Program-made: the position numbers and the translations under genes
In this document: positions 25,765 through 37,565 of the stretch, piece after piece
Position numbering within the stretch: position 1 is the stretch's first letter
How the letters are laid out: the number at the start of each line of letters is the position of its first letter
Notes under the pieces: model-generated
Told to the model about the DNA's origin: nothing
Databases searched by the model: none
The model's input: only the letters and a program-made list of their open reading frames with translations
Assembly: GCA_036768485.1 (NCBI GenBank)
Contig: JAVLUZ010000752.1
Coordinates: forward strand, 227,635-291,634
Direction: 5' to 3'
Length of the DNA stretch: 64,000 nt
Source of the DNA: Mermis nigrescens
Taxonomy: Eukaryota > Nematoda > Enoplea > Mermithida > Mermithidae

Positions 25765-28549
25765 GTAGCGCGTTAGCGCTGTACCTATAATATACTTGGG
25801 TACCCCCAACACCTGGGCACCCCCCCTACAGCTATAACGGGACACTTCTGGAAGGTGCGGTTTTTTTTAAAAGAAAGATAATAAAAAAATTCGCTGCCCG
25901 TGTTTTTTTGTTTTTCTTGAAACTCAAAATTGACTGTGTAAAGAAGGTGTAAAGTTTTTGTGTAACGTTATAACATAGGACAAATTTTGGGACCTTTTTA
26001 CTGCGGCATGTGGACAACTGAGTATTGATGACTCGAAGGATTGAACAGAATAGGATAATAGAGGGATGAATTCTACAGATGACACTTTTTTTGTTTTTTG
26101 AAATTCGCATTATTTATTGAACGGCAGTGTAAAGAGTGCGAAAATCTGGGGGTGAAAAAGCACTTTTTGGTCGAGTTTTCAACCTTCCTATGTCCGATAC
26201 TAACTCCGGTTATGAGGTTTTTAAAATGTTTTCTGACAGAAATGTAGAGCGGATCAAGGGCTACATTCTGCATATAAGGAAAGTCTTCTATGCTCTATGG
26301 TGAGTTAGATCCTGGGGTTTAAAGTTTACACTCTAGTGGATGGTGTAAAAAAACGGATTTTAACTAAGATTTCTCTGCCAAATTTTTCCGCTTATGAGTC
26401 AGTGCAAATCGAAGACAGCATTAATAAAGTGCCTTACAGGGGCTAAACATCGCAGCAAACCGCATTTAAAAAAACGCAATATTGAGTTATTTATGGGGGT
26501 GTAAAGTTCGAAATCAGAGGTGAAAAATGGGCTAAAAAACACGTTTTTTCCGAAGTTTGATTGATAAATCATGCCAAATAATTTTTGCAACAGAATTTTG
26601 GCACACAGGAATGTACTACGATTTAAAAGCTACAAATTGTACCAAACCGAATTTCTTTAAACTCAATGGGGAGTTCGGTACGGAATTTTAAAGTTTACAG
26701 TGTTCTAAATGATGGAAAATACGTTTTTGTTGCGTTTTTTGTTCGCCACTTTCTCCGTCCAGAAGTCGGGATAAGTCTAATAGAATAAAAATAAAGTGCT
26801 TTATATCGGATGCATGTCAAAGCAAATTGTCTATACATTAATATTTAGCGAGTGTAAAGTCAAAAATTTGGAGTCTAAAATGCGTTTCTGTCTTGTTTTT
26901 TCTGCCTGCTTCTCCGGATACGAGTCAGGGACACGTTTATCAAGTCTAGAAATGGACCAGGAACCAAATTTGATATGCCAGTCTGGCACATATGTTTACA
27001 CTCTACGGTGTTGTAAAGTAGTTTACACCAATTGTTAGTTTGCCCATAGAACATTATGTAGACTTAATTTTTTCATAAATATTAATCGTAATATCGGAAC
27101 AATATCAAAATTACGAATCTGACTAAAATCTTCTTTACACTAGGTGTTTACATGAAGTTTACACTACATATGTATTTATCTTCGTTTTTGAGCATTCCAG
27201 AAACCTAATTTTTTCCTGGAGTCTAGAAGTTTTCAAAGGATCATATGTGAGACGTCACGTAGGTGCGTTTGTTTACATCCAACAGTGATGTAAAGTAGTT
27301 TACACTCACTGTTTATATGTCCTCAGACCATTGTAGAGACATAATTTTTTCATGAATGTTGATCATAATATCCGAGTAATTTTTTACACTGCATGTTAGC
27401 CTTTGTTCTAGAGCATTGCAAAATCCGAAATTTTTTCCTGAGATATAAAAATTTACAGGGAATGAAATATATACGTCAGTTGGGCGCGCTTGCTTACACT
27501 CAGCAGTATTGCAAAGTGGTTTAAACCTAATGTTTATTGTCTTTAAAACATTATGGACTCATTTTTAAATAAATGTTGAAAGTAATATGGGAGCAATATC
27601 AAAATTACGAATCCGACTAAAATATTCTTTACGCTATGTGTTTGTGTAAAGTTTACATTACGTGTTAACCTTAATTCGATAGACTTGCAGAGACTTTGTA
27701 ACTGAAGTCAAGAAATTTTCAAGGATTCATATGTGAGACATCAATTAAGTGAGTTTGTTTACCCTCAAAAGTAATCTAAAGTGATTTAAAAATTATGTTC
27801 AAGTGTCCTTAGATCATTGAAGAGATGTAATTTTGTCTTAAATGGGTTGCATTAAAGTTAAATCCTTCTTAGCCGTGTTTATAATATGTTTCACAAAATC
27901 TTGCACATGGAGAGCTATCGTTTAATTGATGTAAATTGCCTGCAAAAGTGGTTTAAAATGAACCAGCAATCACACTACTGTGCACAGAAGTCGACAAAGA
28001 TATGCAGCTTTATTGTAATCATGTACATTAATAAGCCGTAAACTGTTAGTATTCTCTACACCTAGTAGTTGTGTAAAGTTTGCACTATTCATTTGTTGTT
28101 AATATGTAGTCTATACTACAAATTTATTTTACTACCAAATCGAAGCGTTAGTGTTCCTTACATTTGATATTTGCGTGAAGTTTTTGAATTTTTGCCGAAA
28201 AACTTTGCCTCCTAATTTACCAACATCCCGCCTTTTCCATTTTCTTAAAGTTTAAAATCTTTTATAAGTCTCTTAATAATTTAATAGTAGGTTTTAACTT
28301 TAAGTTTCTCTTGGTATACAACTCTCGCTTAGCAAGCTCATTTTTCAAAACTTTTTCATAGTGATCAGATTAGTCGCGTTTAGTTTGGAATTGGTGGACG
28401 GTCGTTGTCTTGTTTAAAAAGGATAATGCTGATGTTAAGAGCAATATTGTTTTCCGCGTTCTTGGACTGTTGTCATTATTGTGGCATGTTACTGATTGTG
28501 TTTACTGACTGATGTACTGAAATCACGCTAATTAAAAAGTAGTGTACTA
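25765..28549. repeat. Degenerate satellite block with GTGTAAAG/TTTACAC motifs
   Basis: AT-rich, no gene. From about 26100 to 26950 there are about five imperfect units of ~190 bp; from about 26980 to 27900 about four units of ~250 bp (each with TCTTTACAC..., GTTTACA... and AAGTAGTTTACAC elements, and a GTCC(T/C)(C/T)A...CATTGTAGAGACATAATTTTTTCAT arm). TGTAAAG and its complement face each other repeatedly, often as near-palindromes (GTGTAAAGTTTACAC near 26320 and 27645). The remainder to 28549 shows nothing recognisable. Confidence 0.7.
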
Positions 28550-29350
28550 GCAAGAAAAATGCTCCGATGGAACAAAAAGATGAATATACTTGGAATTGTG
28601 GATTATTATGGATGTAAAAGGAGGGGACTAGGAAAAATCTACCTAAAGTCGGAAAATCTGCTAAAAATCACACTTTCTCTAAGCAACGCAAAAAATCGAT
28701 GTATATTCTGCGGCCAACAGATTAAAATAAATATTCAACCATAACAATGATTCGAAACAGCAGCACGTTAGCCAGTGCAGTAGCTATGGGAAATGATATT
28801 AAGTAAACTAACAGTCTTCCAATTGCTGGCAATTGAATGAAATAGCAAACATCGAAGACAGTATTGTAATGACAGTTGTGTTGGTTAATAAACAGTATGA
28901 AACACGTAAAGTTGATTTGAAACAGATTGAATGTAGTATACACTAATCATGCCCGAAACGATTGCTAGTGCATCTACATCAATCGGCTCAACTGCTGTGC
29001 TTGCTATAATGCTCATAAAACCAAACAACTTTAAATACAATTGCCTCTTCGATGTTTGCTATTTCAATCAGGTGGCATGCAAGTTTAAAAAAGTATACCT
29101 TGATAGCATTTCGTTTAGCTACTACATGACTTACGTGCTGAAACTTCGAATCATTGTTATAAAAAGAGACACTTTTTTAGATGGCCGCAGAATATACATC
29201 GATTTTTTGCGTTGCTTAGAGAAAGTGTGATTTTTAGCAGATTTTCCGACTTTAGGTAGATTTTTCCTAGTCCCCTCCTTTTACATCCATAATAATCCAC
29301 AATTCCAAGTATATTCATCTTTTTTTGTTCCATCGGAGCATTTTCTTTGC
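28550..29350. mobile_element. Foldback element with ~167-bp inverted arms
   Basis: The arms 28550-28716 and 29184-29350 are nearly perfect inverted copies (left end GCAAGAAAAATGCTCCGATGG, right end reversed GCAAAGAAAATGCTCCGATGG). A second, weaker inverted pair lies inside (CAAACATCGAAGA near 28845 and TCTTCGATGTTTG near 29046). No transposase. It abuts the duplicated integrase fragment directly. Confidence 0.85.
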
Positions 29351-29352
29351 TT

Positions 29353-29990
29353 CAGTCAACTAATATATCTCCTTTTGAAATGCTTTATGGTCGTGAACCA
29401 GCATTTCCTCTTGACACTTTACTAATAAACGACTTCGTGATAAATCCGAATTTACCTTCCGTTGCGGAAAAATATGTCATTGATTTAAAGCTGACTTTGC
29501 AGGATCTGCATGAAATGGCGTCTCAAAATTTATTTCAAGCGCGTAAGCAGCAGAAATCACAATATGACAAGTCCATGTGGCCCAAACAAATTTTTCTCTT
29601 TCGGATATAGTCTATCTTAATAATACCTCAGTCATTCAACCTGAAATAGGTGAATTATCACCCAAGCGTGTAGGGTCCCTACCGGAACAACTGACCTACG
29701 CTACATGCAAACTGCAAAAATCGCATATGTCTATAACCCTCTCATTATTCATCACGGTTCACAGGAATAGACTTTTGCACAGAGCCTAAAACTACCTTAT
29801 TCTGACTTAATTGTGGAAAAACACGCGTATGTCCCTTGCGATTTTGTGTTGGTAAAGTTACCACATCGCCCTCCTTGCCCCGGCAGTAGTCATAAGTTTT
29901 GAGGATTTACCGGGCAGGGAACAAAAAGCTAAGGACAGCGCGCCTGTACGTTTATTAAATGGTTCTAAAACAGCACATGCCGTACCATTA
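29353..29990 (+). pseudogene. Duplicated, decayed integrase C-terminal fragment
   Basis: Homologous to 25131-25764 (STNISPFEMLYGREPAFPLDT... to the end of pol) but with several indels, for example around 29575, 29690 and 29730. After this copy, not the first, come the splice acceptor and ORF2, so this is the original pol-ORF2 junction and 25131-29350 behaves as an interpolated segment. Confidence 0.9.
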
Positions 29991-29993
29991 TCT

Positions 29994-30012
29994 AATGTTT
30001 TTCCTTTTGCAG
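29994..30012 (+). promoter_or_regulatory. Probable 3' splice site ahead of ORF2
   Basis: CTAAT followed by GTTTTTCCTTTTGCAG is a good branch-like plus pyrimidine-tract plus AG arrangement, four bases before ATG 30017. With the donor at 18361 it would yield a spliced message for ORF2, as env messages are made in retroviruses. Not proven. Confidence 0.5.
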
Positions 30013-30016
30013 ACCC

Positions 30017-33000
30017 ATGGCTGCACAAGGTACCCCCAGCAAGGAGGCATTGTTGGAAGCAGCTGGTCGCCGATGCAAATTCAAAGGGCATGTTCCCGCG
30101 TCCCTAGATGAGTTTCGTTCGGCGTTGACCAGTATGGCTTTAGACTGGGGTTTGGTTGTACCCGACCCGCTGCCGCAACACGATAATCGTCGTGTTGGCG
30201 GTCTCGAGTCACTTACCACAAAAATGGGTAAAGCATAAAGCAACACATAAAATCGCAAATCACAGAAAGCGTATAAATGACCAACAACTCTGGTGGGAGA
30301 ATCGGCTTGGTAGAAGTCCTTTGGTAACCCCTCGCGTACCAAAGAATAGAGCTTCTTCCCACCGTCATAGTCTCCGACGACCAGACGTCGTTTGGCGCCA
30401 TTTTGGCGTTAATTCAGCCATCGAATATGACTAATGGCACTTTATTCTTAGGCTACGACTCTGAATTTGTGAATGATAGAAAAGGCAGGCATTATAAGAC
30501 CTGGGACCTGCGTTTTCAACAACTATGTCCCACTTACCAGGACCTCCATGGCCCATTTGTACGCTAAGTCCAAGTTGCGAGCGCGACTGGCCATGTGTTC
30601 TGTTGGGATCTAGCAAAGTTTCCGCAACCTCCATTCGGGCTTCACCAGTTGCTTGAAACGCGTTTACCTAACATTTATATGGTTTGTTACGATCCAACGC
30701 AAGATCGACTTGCGTATTTCCATGTCTACGGGCCAACCTTCGAGGAAATTGTAGCAATTCCGGATGCAGAAATTCGCAATAAACTGCACTGGAAAGACCC
30801 ATTTATTGCAAATTTCATTGACATTCAGCCATTGGCGAGAAGATTTACTCGTCGTTTACGCATTAAAGCGCAATCGCACTCGTTAAAGCGCTTGGCGGAA
30901 TTCTTTTTTGACATGTACATTGATCCGAACGCGCCTGGTAACTTCGGACAGGCGTGGAGCTTACCCTTAACTCGGGACATGCAGCATTATCTAGCGATGG
31001 ACGCCCTCATAACTATCAATGTTTTTATACTGATAGAAGGGTGCTCGCAGGATAATCGCATTACTGACGATAGAAAGCCCATGTCGGTTTCTTTCGTAGG
31101 CGATGAGTTGTACATTAAGGCTAGTGGCCCGAAAGCCAAAGTACGCATACCATTGTCGACTAGCAAGCCACCACAAGGGCAGTCGACCAGCACAGCTGTT
31201 GAAGCTGAAGTGGATTCAAATGGCGAAGAGTTAATCTTAGCTGAGGACTTTTATTGCCCGGCTCCTCAACCACAAGTAGCTATAGCGGCAGCCACCACCA
31301 TTGCCTCAGTAACGGAAGCGTTGGCTCACGCTAACGTGTTTGACAATCCTGACTTACAAGTGCAGGCTTCGCAAACCGTTGCCGACACAGTTTCGGGCCC
31401 GGTAAATGCGCCTGACACGGAACCTAAGTCAAAACCAACCAGTACGAGTACACCAGCTTCTGTGTTTTCTTCGCAAACCGATATTCCCTACGATTCGCCT
31501 ATGCTGGGTGTAGAACCATCGATCTCCACTGAAGACGATGATTTATCTCCCAAACGTTTAGTGATGGCGTTATCTGACACCGAGGCGGAAACACAGGCTA
31601 ACGTGTCGCCACCGCGCGTAACACGCGGAGCAATGGCTCGAAAAGGGATTGTTACCGTTTCGCAACCGATTGTCTCGCAATCGCTTGCGGCGGTTCAACA
31701 AGCACCCTTGGGTATCAGTGCACTCGGACCTTTGCCGACTCTTCAGCCGGTCGGGGCAGAGCAGCAAGCTGACCCAGATGTCATCATGACTGATATTATC
31801 GGTTTTCCGCCACAACCGCAACGTACATTAGCCGCACACGAAGTACCTCATGTAGCATTATACACGCAAGTCACGACTCAACCCGTGTCACAAGGTACGA
31901 CGGCACCGGATACTCGTTTCACGGCTCCTATGGCCATGACGGGTGTGTCTAGTACCGTGGCAAATTTGCAATCACAGGCTACGCAAAGCCAACCATCAAA
32001 TATGGAAGTCGCAATACCTGCGCACGTGCAAGCTATTCGCGACCAGATGGCCGCGAATGAAAGCGCTAGAATTCAAAATCGCTCGCGCTACGTACAGCAT
32101 TTTTTCACAATGATGGAAAATATGACGCGCGAACCACCGTGCACTATCGCGCCAGTCGTTTTGCACGATTTACGTTCCTATTTGGGTGAGGTCGCAGGAT
32201 CGCGTTTGTACGATCAGTTGGTCGAAGCTGCTCAAGTGTACTTCGATCGAGTGTACGCAATCCATTTGCAGTACGCAAATTCGACTGATTCGCCCTCGCG
32301 CCCATTAGTGTGGTCTACGCTCGCACAGCCTTTGGCTGATGCCGATTGTGAGCCCGCACCTAGGTTCATAAGCGATATGAGCGTCTTTAACCGATTATTT
32401 TATCCTGACCAATACTTCGTGCGCATACGGTTTTTTATCACAACCGGAATGATGTTGTACGAGGTTCCGCTCGAGTATTTGGTCGTACACCCACATCTTG
32501 ACGCACCAAGCAAAGTGATTGACGGCGTTACACATCAAATTTGCCCGGATTTATATCCGCATAGAATGTCACCAGCGCCGGATCACCTAGCGCCAATTCT
32601 AATACCGACACGCCAGATGGTCGATATTTTCGATACTTTCCGAGAATTTCAGTCTTTATATGAGTCGGAGTATCGACACATGACGGTCTTTTCTTCAATA
32701 GACGTCATGCGCGCTACAGCGCTTTTGGAATTTCTGGATAGAAAATTCCACTATTTCGCATACGCCTATGGCAATGCCGGAATAGGTTGGCGTATGACGG
32801 AACAGTTGCGTCGCATGTTACGCGTAGCGTTCCTTGGCGAATCTTACACGCCATCTCCACGTGAGGCTTTTCCGGAATTCCCGGACTTAACAGCACGAAT
32901 CGAAAGTCCTCATGTTTTACACAACATGATTAGGCAAATTCGGTTAGCTACCGACCCGGCACTTGAAGTTCCGGCTCAGTTTGATCGTTTTCGAGGTTGT

Positions 33001-34170
33001 CAAAAATCTGTATTTTACCTCAAACATTGAATACGAGACAAATTGGAAAAAATTCGTAAAGAAAGGCGACAGGCATCCTCGCAGGACCCAAGCGGATCCG
33101 CAGCGAGCCTTGATATGCCCGAAGTCGATCTTTCCTTGGAAGCACAAATTGCGATGCGTCGAACACGCATGACGATCGAGCAGCGTGATCGTGAGAATTT
33201 GGCTACGGAAATGCCACGGCGTGCGACAAAGTTACGCGCCGCCGGTTCTCTTGCTGAGACTTCAGAAGTTTGTCACATGCCAGAAGACAAACACAAGGCA
33301 AAATTGAATCGTTTTTACGATACTAAATCCGAGCACACTTTGCGTCGGTTGAAGAATTTGGAAAAACAACGAGTAAGAAGACTCGTTCAAGCTGAAGTTG
33401 CAGCTAAGTTAAAAGCGCATTTAGGCCAAAGGGGATCGAGGCGACAAGACCCGCAGTCATCCCGGCAGCGCTATGCGCAAACGCACCACCGTTCACAGTC
33501 ACAAGCACAACCGCAGACACAAGTAAAACCGCATGTACAGCAATACACAAGACCGCAGACCCAACCGCGGCAACAGCAGCAATTCACGGAATCGCGTGAG
33601 CGTTCCGAGGCGTATTCTCAGGCCGATGCTGGTCATCTGTCGCGCTCGCGACAGCAGCAGCCTTATGAATATCGCCGTCCGCCACAGTCAAACCGCGGAA
33701 CTCATCGGGGCCGGTCACAATCCCGTCAACGTCAACAATGGGACCAGTCGTATCAATCACCGTTGGAACAAAGTCAACCAGCCACCGGGGGTTATCAGCC
33801 ACAACCTCGACCGGGTCCACTTTTGCCGAAACCGTGGCCTGTTACGCAACAACAACAGCATCCACGCGAACCTTCTCGACAGCGAACTTACGGTTTTACG
33901 CCGGAGCAATTATTTACTCTGACGCCACCCATACCGCGTCGTTACGCAGACGACTACGAGGACGACGACAATTTTGAGGACGACGATCGACCCGTCGATC
34001 CACATCGCCGCTTACGCCAACATCTGTACGGGCGTAGGCAATCACCATATGAATATCGTGAGCGTTCGAATACGCGTCGCGAACCGGAATCGGATCAGGA
34101 ATATTTTCAACGACAACGACGTCGCGGAAAATCGTATGGCTCGAAGGCCAAGTACCGCGACCAATATTAA
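30017..34170 (+). CDS. Accessory ORF2: DEDDy 3'-5' exonuclease-like protein with Gln/Arg-rich tail (broken copy)
   Basis: Starts MAAQGTPSKEALLEAAGRR at 30017. Two frame shifts (between about 30200 and 30430) lead into the main frame, open from 30430 to 34170 except for TAA 30565 and TGA 33028. The exonuclease domain shows Exo I (FLGYDSEFV, 30445-30475), the core strand VQVASATGHVFCWDL, an Exo II-like CYDPTQDRLAYF, IDIQPLARRF, and Exo III SLKRLAEFFF...WSLPLTRDMQHYLAMDA (Tyr-x3-Asp). This is the DEDDy arrangement of RNase D, WRN and nematode MUT-7 exonucleases. A Pro/Thr/Gln-rich linker follows, then a globular, unrecognised region (about 32080-33000), a Lys/Arg-rich helix, and a Gln/Arg/Ser tail with an acidic DDYEDDDNFEDDD patch. 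The second copy at 59974-62010 reads through the position of TGA 33028, so the break is secondary. It lies where env would be. Function in the element is unknown. Confidence 0.8.
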
Positions 34171-34966
34171 TTTACAAGTTCGACGTACTGAACTTTTGGA
34201 ACTCTGCGACGGCGTCGACTTTCGACCAGCAGCTTTTCGTCAATTTTTTTTCGTTTTTCGTCCTGATGTGGATTCCAGGACTTCGTGTATCGTCTATTTC
34301 TTGTGTATTTTTTCCTCTTGTCATTTTTTCTCTTGCTGTAAATTTTTCTTTGTCGGTGCTCGTATTTTTCCCCGTAATCTCGCATAATTTGCCATTTTTT
34401 CTCGTTTTACCTCGTATTTTAATTCGTCAGTGACTTTAATTTTTTGCTCAGCATAATGTTGCCTTATCATTCCGTGTCTTAAATTTTCTTGTGTTTAATT
34501 AGCGGTGTTACTATTATGGTACCTTAACTCTTTAACGGACAAGGGGTTAATTTACACCCAATCTACAAAATTTTTCAAATCAAAATTTTTCTCATTACCC
34601 GGGGACTGAAGGAGGCTACTTGGGCAGCATAATCGAATATTATGCAATGCTGTCCAAGACCGGAGTTCATCATTACTCGGGCAACAATATAGTTATCCCT
34701 AGCGCCATTGTGAGTGTTGCTCGAGAGTTTTTCCTGAGTGCGAACGAGGTCATGCGTTGACCGGCTATCGATATTTGTTATTTTTTTGTTCTTTTTATTT
34801 TCGTTTTTCACGTTCGCTCAGGATGAGGCGTTGCGGACGCCAGAGTAGAGGCGTTGCGAACGCCAGAGAGCCGAGTTGTAGAGCGTCGCCGACGCTAGTG
34901 GCGTTGTTTGTACCCCCGAAAAAATTCTCCACTACGTTACTAATTTTTTTTCTATACGTGGGGGAG
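34171..34966 (+). other. Retrotransposon 3' untranslated region with three hairpins
   Basis: No gene. Short hairpins GGCGT-TGCGG-ACGCC (34827-34841), GGCGTT-GCG-AACGCC (34850-34864) and GCGTC-GCC-GACGC (34883-34895) occur in a row. The same region is present in the second copy around 59255-59325. Possible RNA transport or packaging structure; inference only. Confidence 0.5.
34958..34966 (+). promoter_or_regulatory. Polypurine tract
   Basis: The purine-rich GTGGGGGAG ends at the first base of the 3' LTR; it is the expected plus-strand primer. The same tract is seen in the second copy at 59186-59194 (reverse). Confidence 0.75.
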
Positions 34967-36018
34967 TGTAACTGCGAGAGTTACACGTTTAGGCGAACCT
35001 GCCTTAGCAGTTCGCAATAGCCATAACATAGCCAATACTAGTAGCTATCTATGATAGTGCACTGTGGGCTATGCCTTCGGTCTTCCCATTATTTTCCCAA
35101 ATTTTCAATAATAAAAAACATTTAGATACTTGTCCGGTAGCATAGAGCTAAGTGTATGATAATAGTAATTGTTTAATGCATACCGCTTACGTGAATCGAG
35201 AACTTTCGATCTGAGATAAAAGTCATTTCAGTATTATGTTAAATTGATCGTTGTTTTAATTTACTGTAATGGCCCTTGAGGCCAGTGTACTGAAGGTCGT
35301 ATTAGTTTTTCTGGCTTTTTGGTTTTTCGTTGGCCGGTTTATTTCGACTGTACATTATCGTTTTTCTTTTGCGTATTTTGTTTCCCGGCTATAGGCCGTG
35401 TGTTATTCGTCGAATAAAAGTATAGAAAACCAACCCAGTGGTTTCGGTTATACCGAGGGTTAGGTCGGCCATCATCCCTACGTCGAGGACTTCCACCTTC
35501 TAGTGGACTGATAGGTAAATTCCGTATGATAGCCTTTTCTATTCGAAAATCATAATTTATTTCTCAAGCCAAAAATTGATCAAAATTATTATCTAATCTT
35601 TAAGGATGATTGATCAGCATAGAGCTCGTTGTTGTTGTTTTCATAGTTCAGCGTGCTACACAAATTAGGAACCAAAACATTTCGAATCAGGCACTGATTG
35701 AAAATAAGTTAAATTACAACTTGAGCTTGAGATAGGTCAACTGACCTCCGCGGCAATTACCGAGACTAGGTAGGTAGCCTTAGGTCTTAGGGCGTAGCTG
35801 CTGAGATCACCCGACATAGAAGCAGCCAGCAATATTAGGGCTGAGGGGATCGAAGCCGTAAGGTCTGTAAGGGTCCAAAGATCGAAAGCCTTAGAGCCGC
35901 GCGATCGGGGCCAGCACTAAGCGTAGACTTAAGTACCTACGTACCTAGGTAAATCTCGAAGGTAATGTATCCGTCCTATGTCGATTCTTTGTAGACATAA
36001 GGCGGCTCTACATTTACA
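34967..36018 (+). repeat. 3' LTR
   Basis: Matches 17147-18197 with roughly a dozen or more substitutions and single-base indels (for example around 35213, 35292, 35345 and 35530). Ends in TTTACA, followed by the target duplicate TGTA. Confidence 0.93.
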
Positions 36019-36797
36019 TGTATAACATCACTCTTTCCATATTAGTTTATAACATTCGGTCAATAACTGCGGTCCAAAAACCACAAAGTTACACGAAGAG
36101 GACTTAGTATTTTATATTTTAAAGACCTATTTCGTATAAGCTGGCGAATCTTTTCAGACTCTGCAATTGTCCATACGTGCCATAAATTGTGCGCTTTTAC
36201 TGGCCTGTAAGAAAATCAAAAGAAACCGCAAGTTTATATGAAACTGACTATAATGTTTCATAAACCAATTAAAAAATGTTCCTACATGCTGCTTGAATTT
36301 TTTGAGCAGCATCTTCAATTCATCGAATAGGTATTGCTTTGCTGAAGTAAAGGCAAACTGGTATAAATGCTAAAATAGCGTTAAACCCGCCTTATTCCAC
36401 AGTTTCTAGTCGATTTCAAAGCACTTTTGAGGAAAATTGTCAATTTTCATCCTTTTTTGGCCTTTAATTTGCCTTATTTTCAACATAATGTTTCCGATTT
36501 AACCATTCTCAGACCCCCCACCCAACCCCCACTTGCATGTCTGGTCTGAACCATAGATGCACAGCATGGCCGATCGGGGGTAGGAAGGGGCAGCCGGTCT
36601 CGGGGTCAAAAATTGAGCTTTTTAGACTAAATGACCTCAAAAACTGGTAAAACGTTAAAGTAGCGCTAAACTACGTTATGACCCAGTGTCTAGTTGATTG
36701 AAGACTTTAAAATGGAATTTTCATTTATTTTTTGGCCTTCATTTTGCTTTATTTTTCCAGAAAATTTCCCATTCTGAGCTCCTAGAGACCCTCTAAA

Positions 36798-37064
36798 CCA
36801 TACGTGGGCAGCAAGAAAATTCTGGGGGTGCAAGATTTTTTAGAAGGTCGAAAAATGGCCTTAAAAATGGTGGTATGGCGATAAAAACACCATTTTTCGA
36901 CGTTTCTCATCAAGCACTATTCATTGGCATCAAAAAATTGCGAAAAAAACGAAAAAAAATTTTCAAAAATTGAATTCTGGGGGGGTATTTTGATTTCTGG
37001 GGGGGTATTTGGTTTCTGGGGGGTGCATACCCCCAAACCCCCCCCCCACGCCCAGGTGTGCTCT
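36798..37064. repeat. Dispersed repeat family A
   Basis: Very similar to the copy inserted in RT (22478-22743), same orientation: starts TACGTGGGCAGCAAGAAAATTC and ends CACGCCCAGGTGTG. Confidence 0.9.
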
Positions 37065-37559
37065 AAACCCCCTGTGCATGTCTGCTCTGGACCCTTGAGA
37101 GTCTGAAACCCCTCCACAAATCGATAGAATCCCAGAATTAAATTTTTGATGATATTTTGGCGATTTCGCGCCATCAGACCTCCAGAATTAGGTTGCTGCC
37201 CAAATATATACACAACCTGCATTTTCAAGACCCTCGTTGGCCTAAAGACGTCCCTGAGTTTGACCGTCTGCAATTCTGATGCTATACATGACACGTCCTA
37301 CAAATTGAAATTTCGTTCTTGCAAGTGAATTCCAATTTTTCTGATAAATGATGCATGTGATCGATTTTGAATAAAATAATCCGAATGACGTCTGTCTCTC
37401 AAGCTATAAATAATTATGTAGGAATTGCAACACTTTTGACGTATGAATTCCTTAAAAAATGAAAAAGTCAGAAAGAATGCACGAAAAATATCTGTACTAC
37501 TATGGGGATATTCTAGGCGATGGAGATGTAAACCTATCGATAACCGAATGCCGCTTTTT

Positions 37560-37565
37560 CAGCTG
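37560..37565. promoter_or_regulatory. E-box CAGCTG upstream of troponin T
   Basis: CAGCTG, 115 bp before the start codon, in the context TTTTTCAGCTGCTTG. MyoD/HLH-1-type factors bind this core in muscle genes. The same bases could be a splice acceptor (TTTTTCAG). Chance occurrence is quite possible. Confidence 0.25.

Larger units (their letters stand above)
17147..36018 (+). mobile_element. Ty3/gypsy-type LTR retrotransposon with an exonuclease ORF
   Basis: Two direct LTRs (17147-18197, 34967-36018), a 4-bp target duplication TGTA (17143-17146, 36019-36022), a primer binding site right after the 5' LTR and a polypurine tract GTGGGGGAG right before the 3' LTR. The gene order is gag - protease - RT - RNase H - integrase, which is the Ty3/gypsy order. 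Downstream, instead of an envelope gene, lies a long ORF starting with a DEDDy exonuclease domain. At 18.9 kb the element is very large; some 4.2 kb come from a duplicated integrase end, a satellite block and a foldback (25765-29990). The LTRs differ at roughly a dozen or more sites, so insertion is not very recent. Many frame breaks make this copy non-functional as written. Confidence 0.93.

Noticed and set aside
33533..33922. Alternate-frame ORFs within the accessory ORF tail (also 60263-60611)
   Set aside because: Out-of-frame readings of the Gln/Arg-rich tail; low-complexity coding leaves other frames open.
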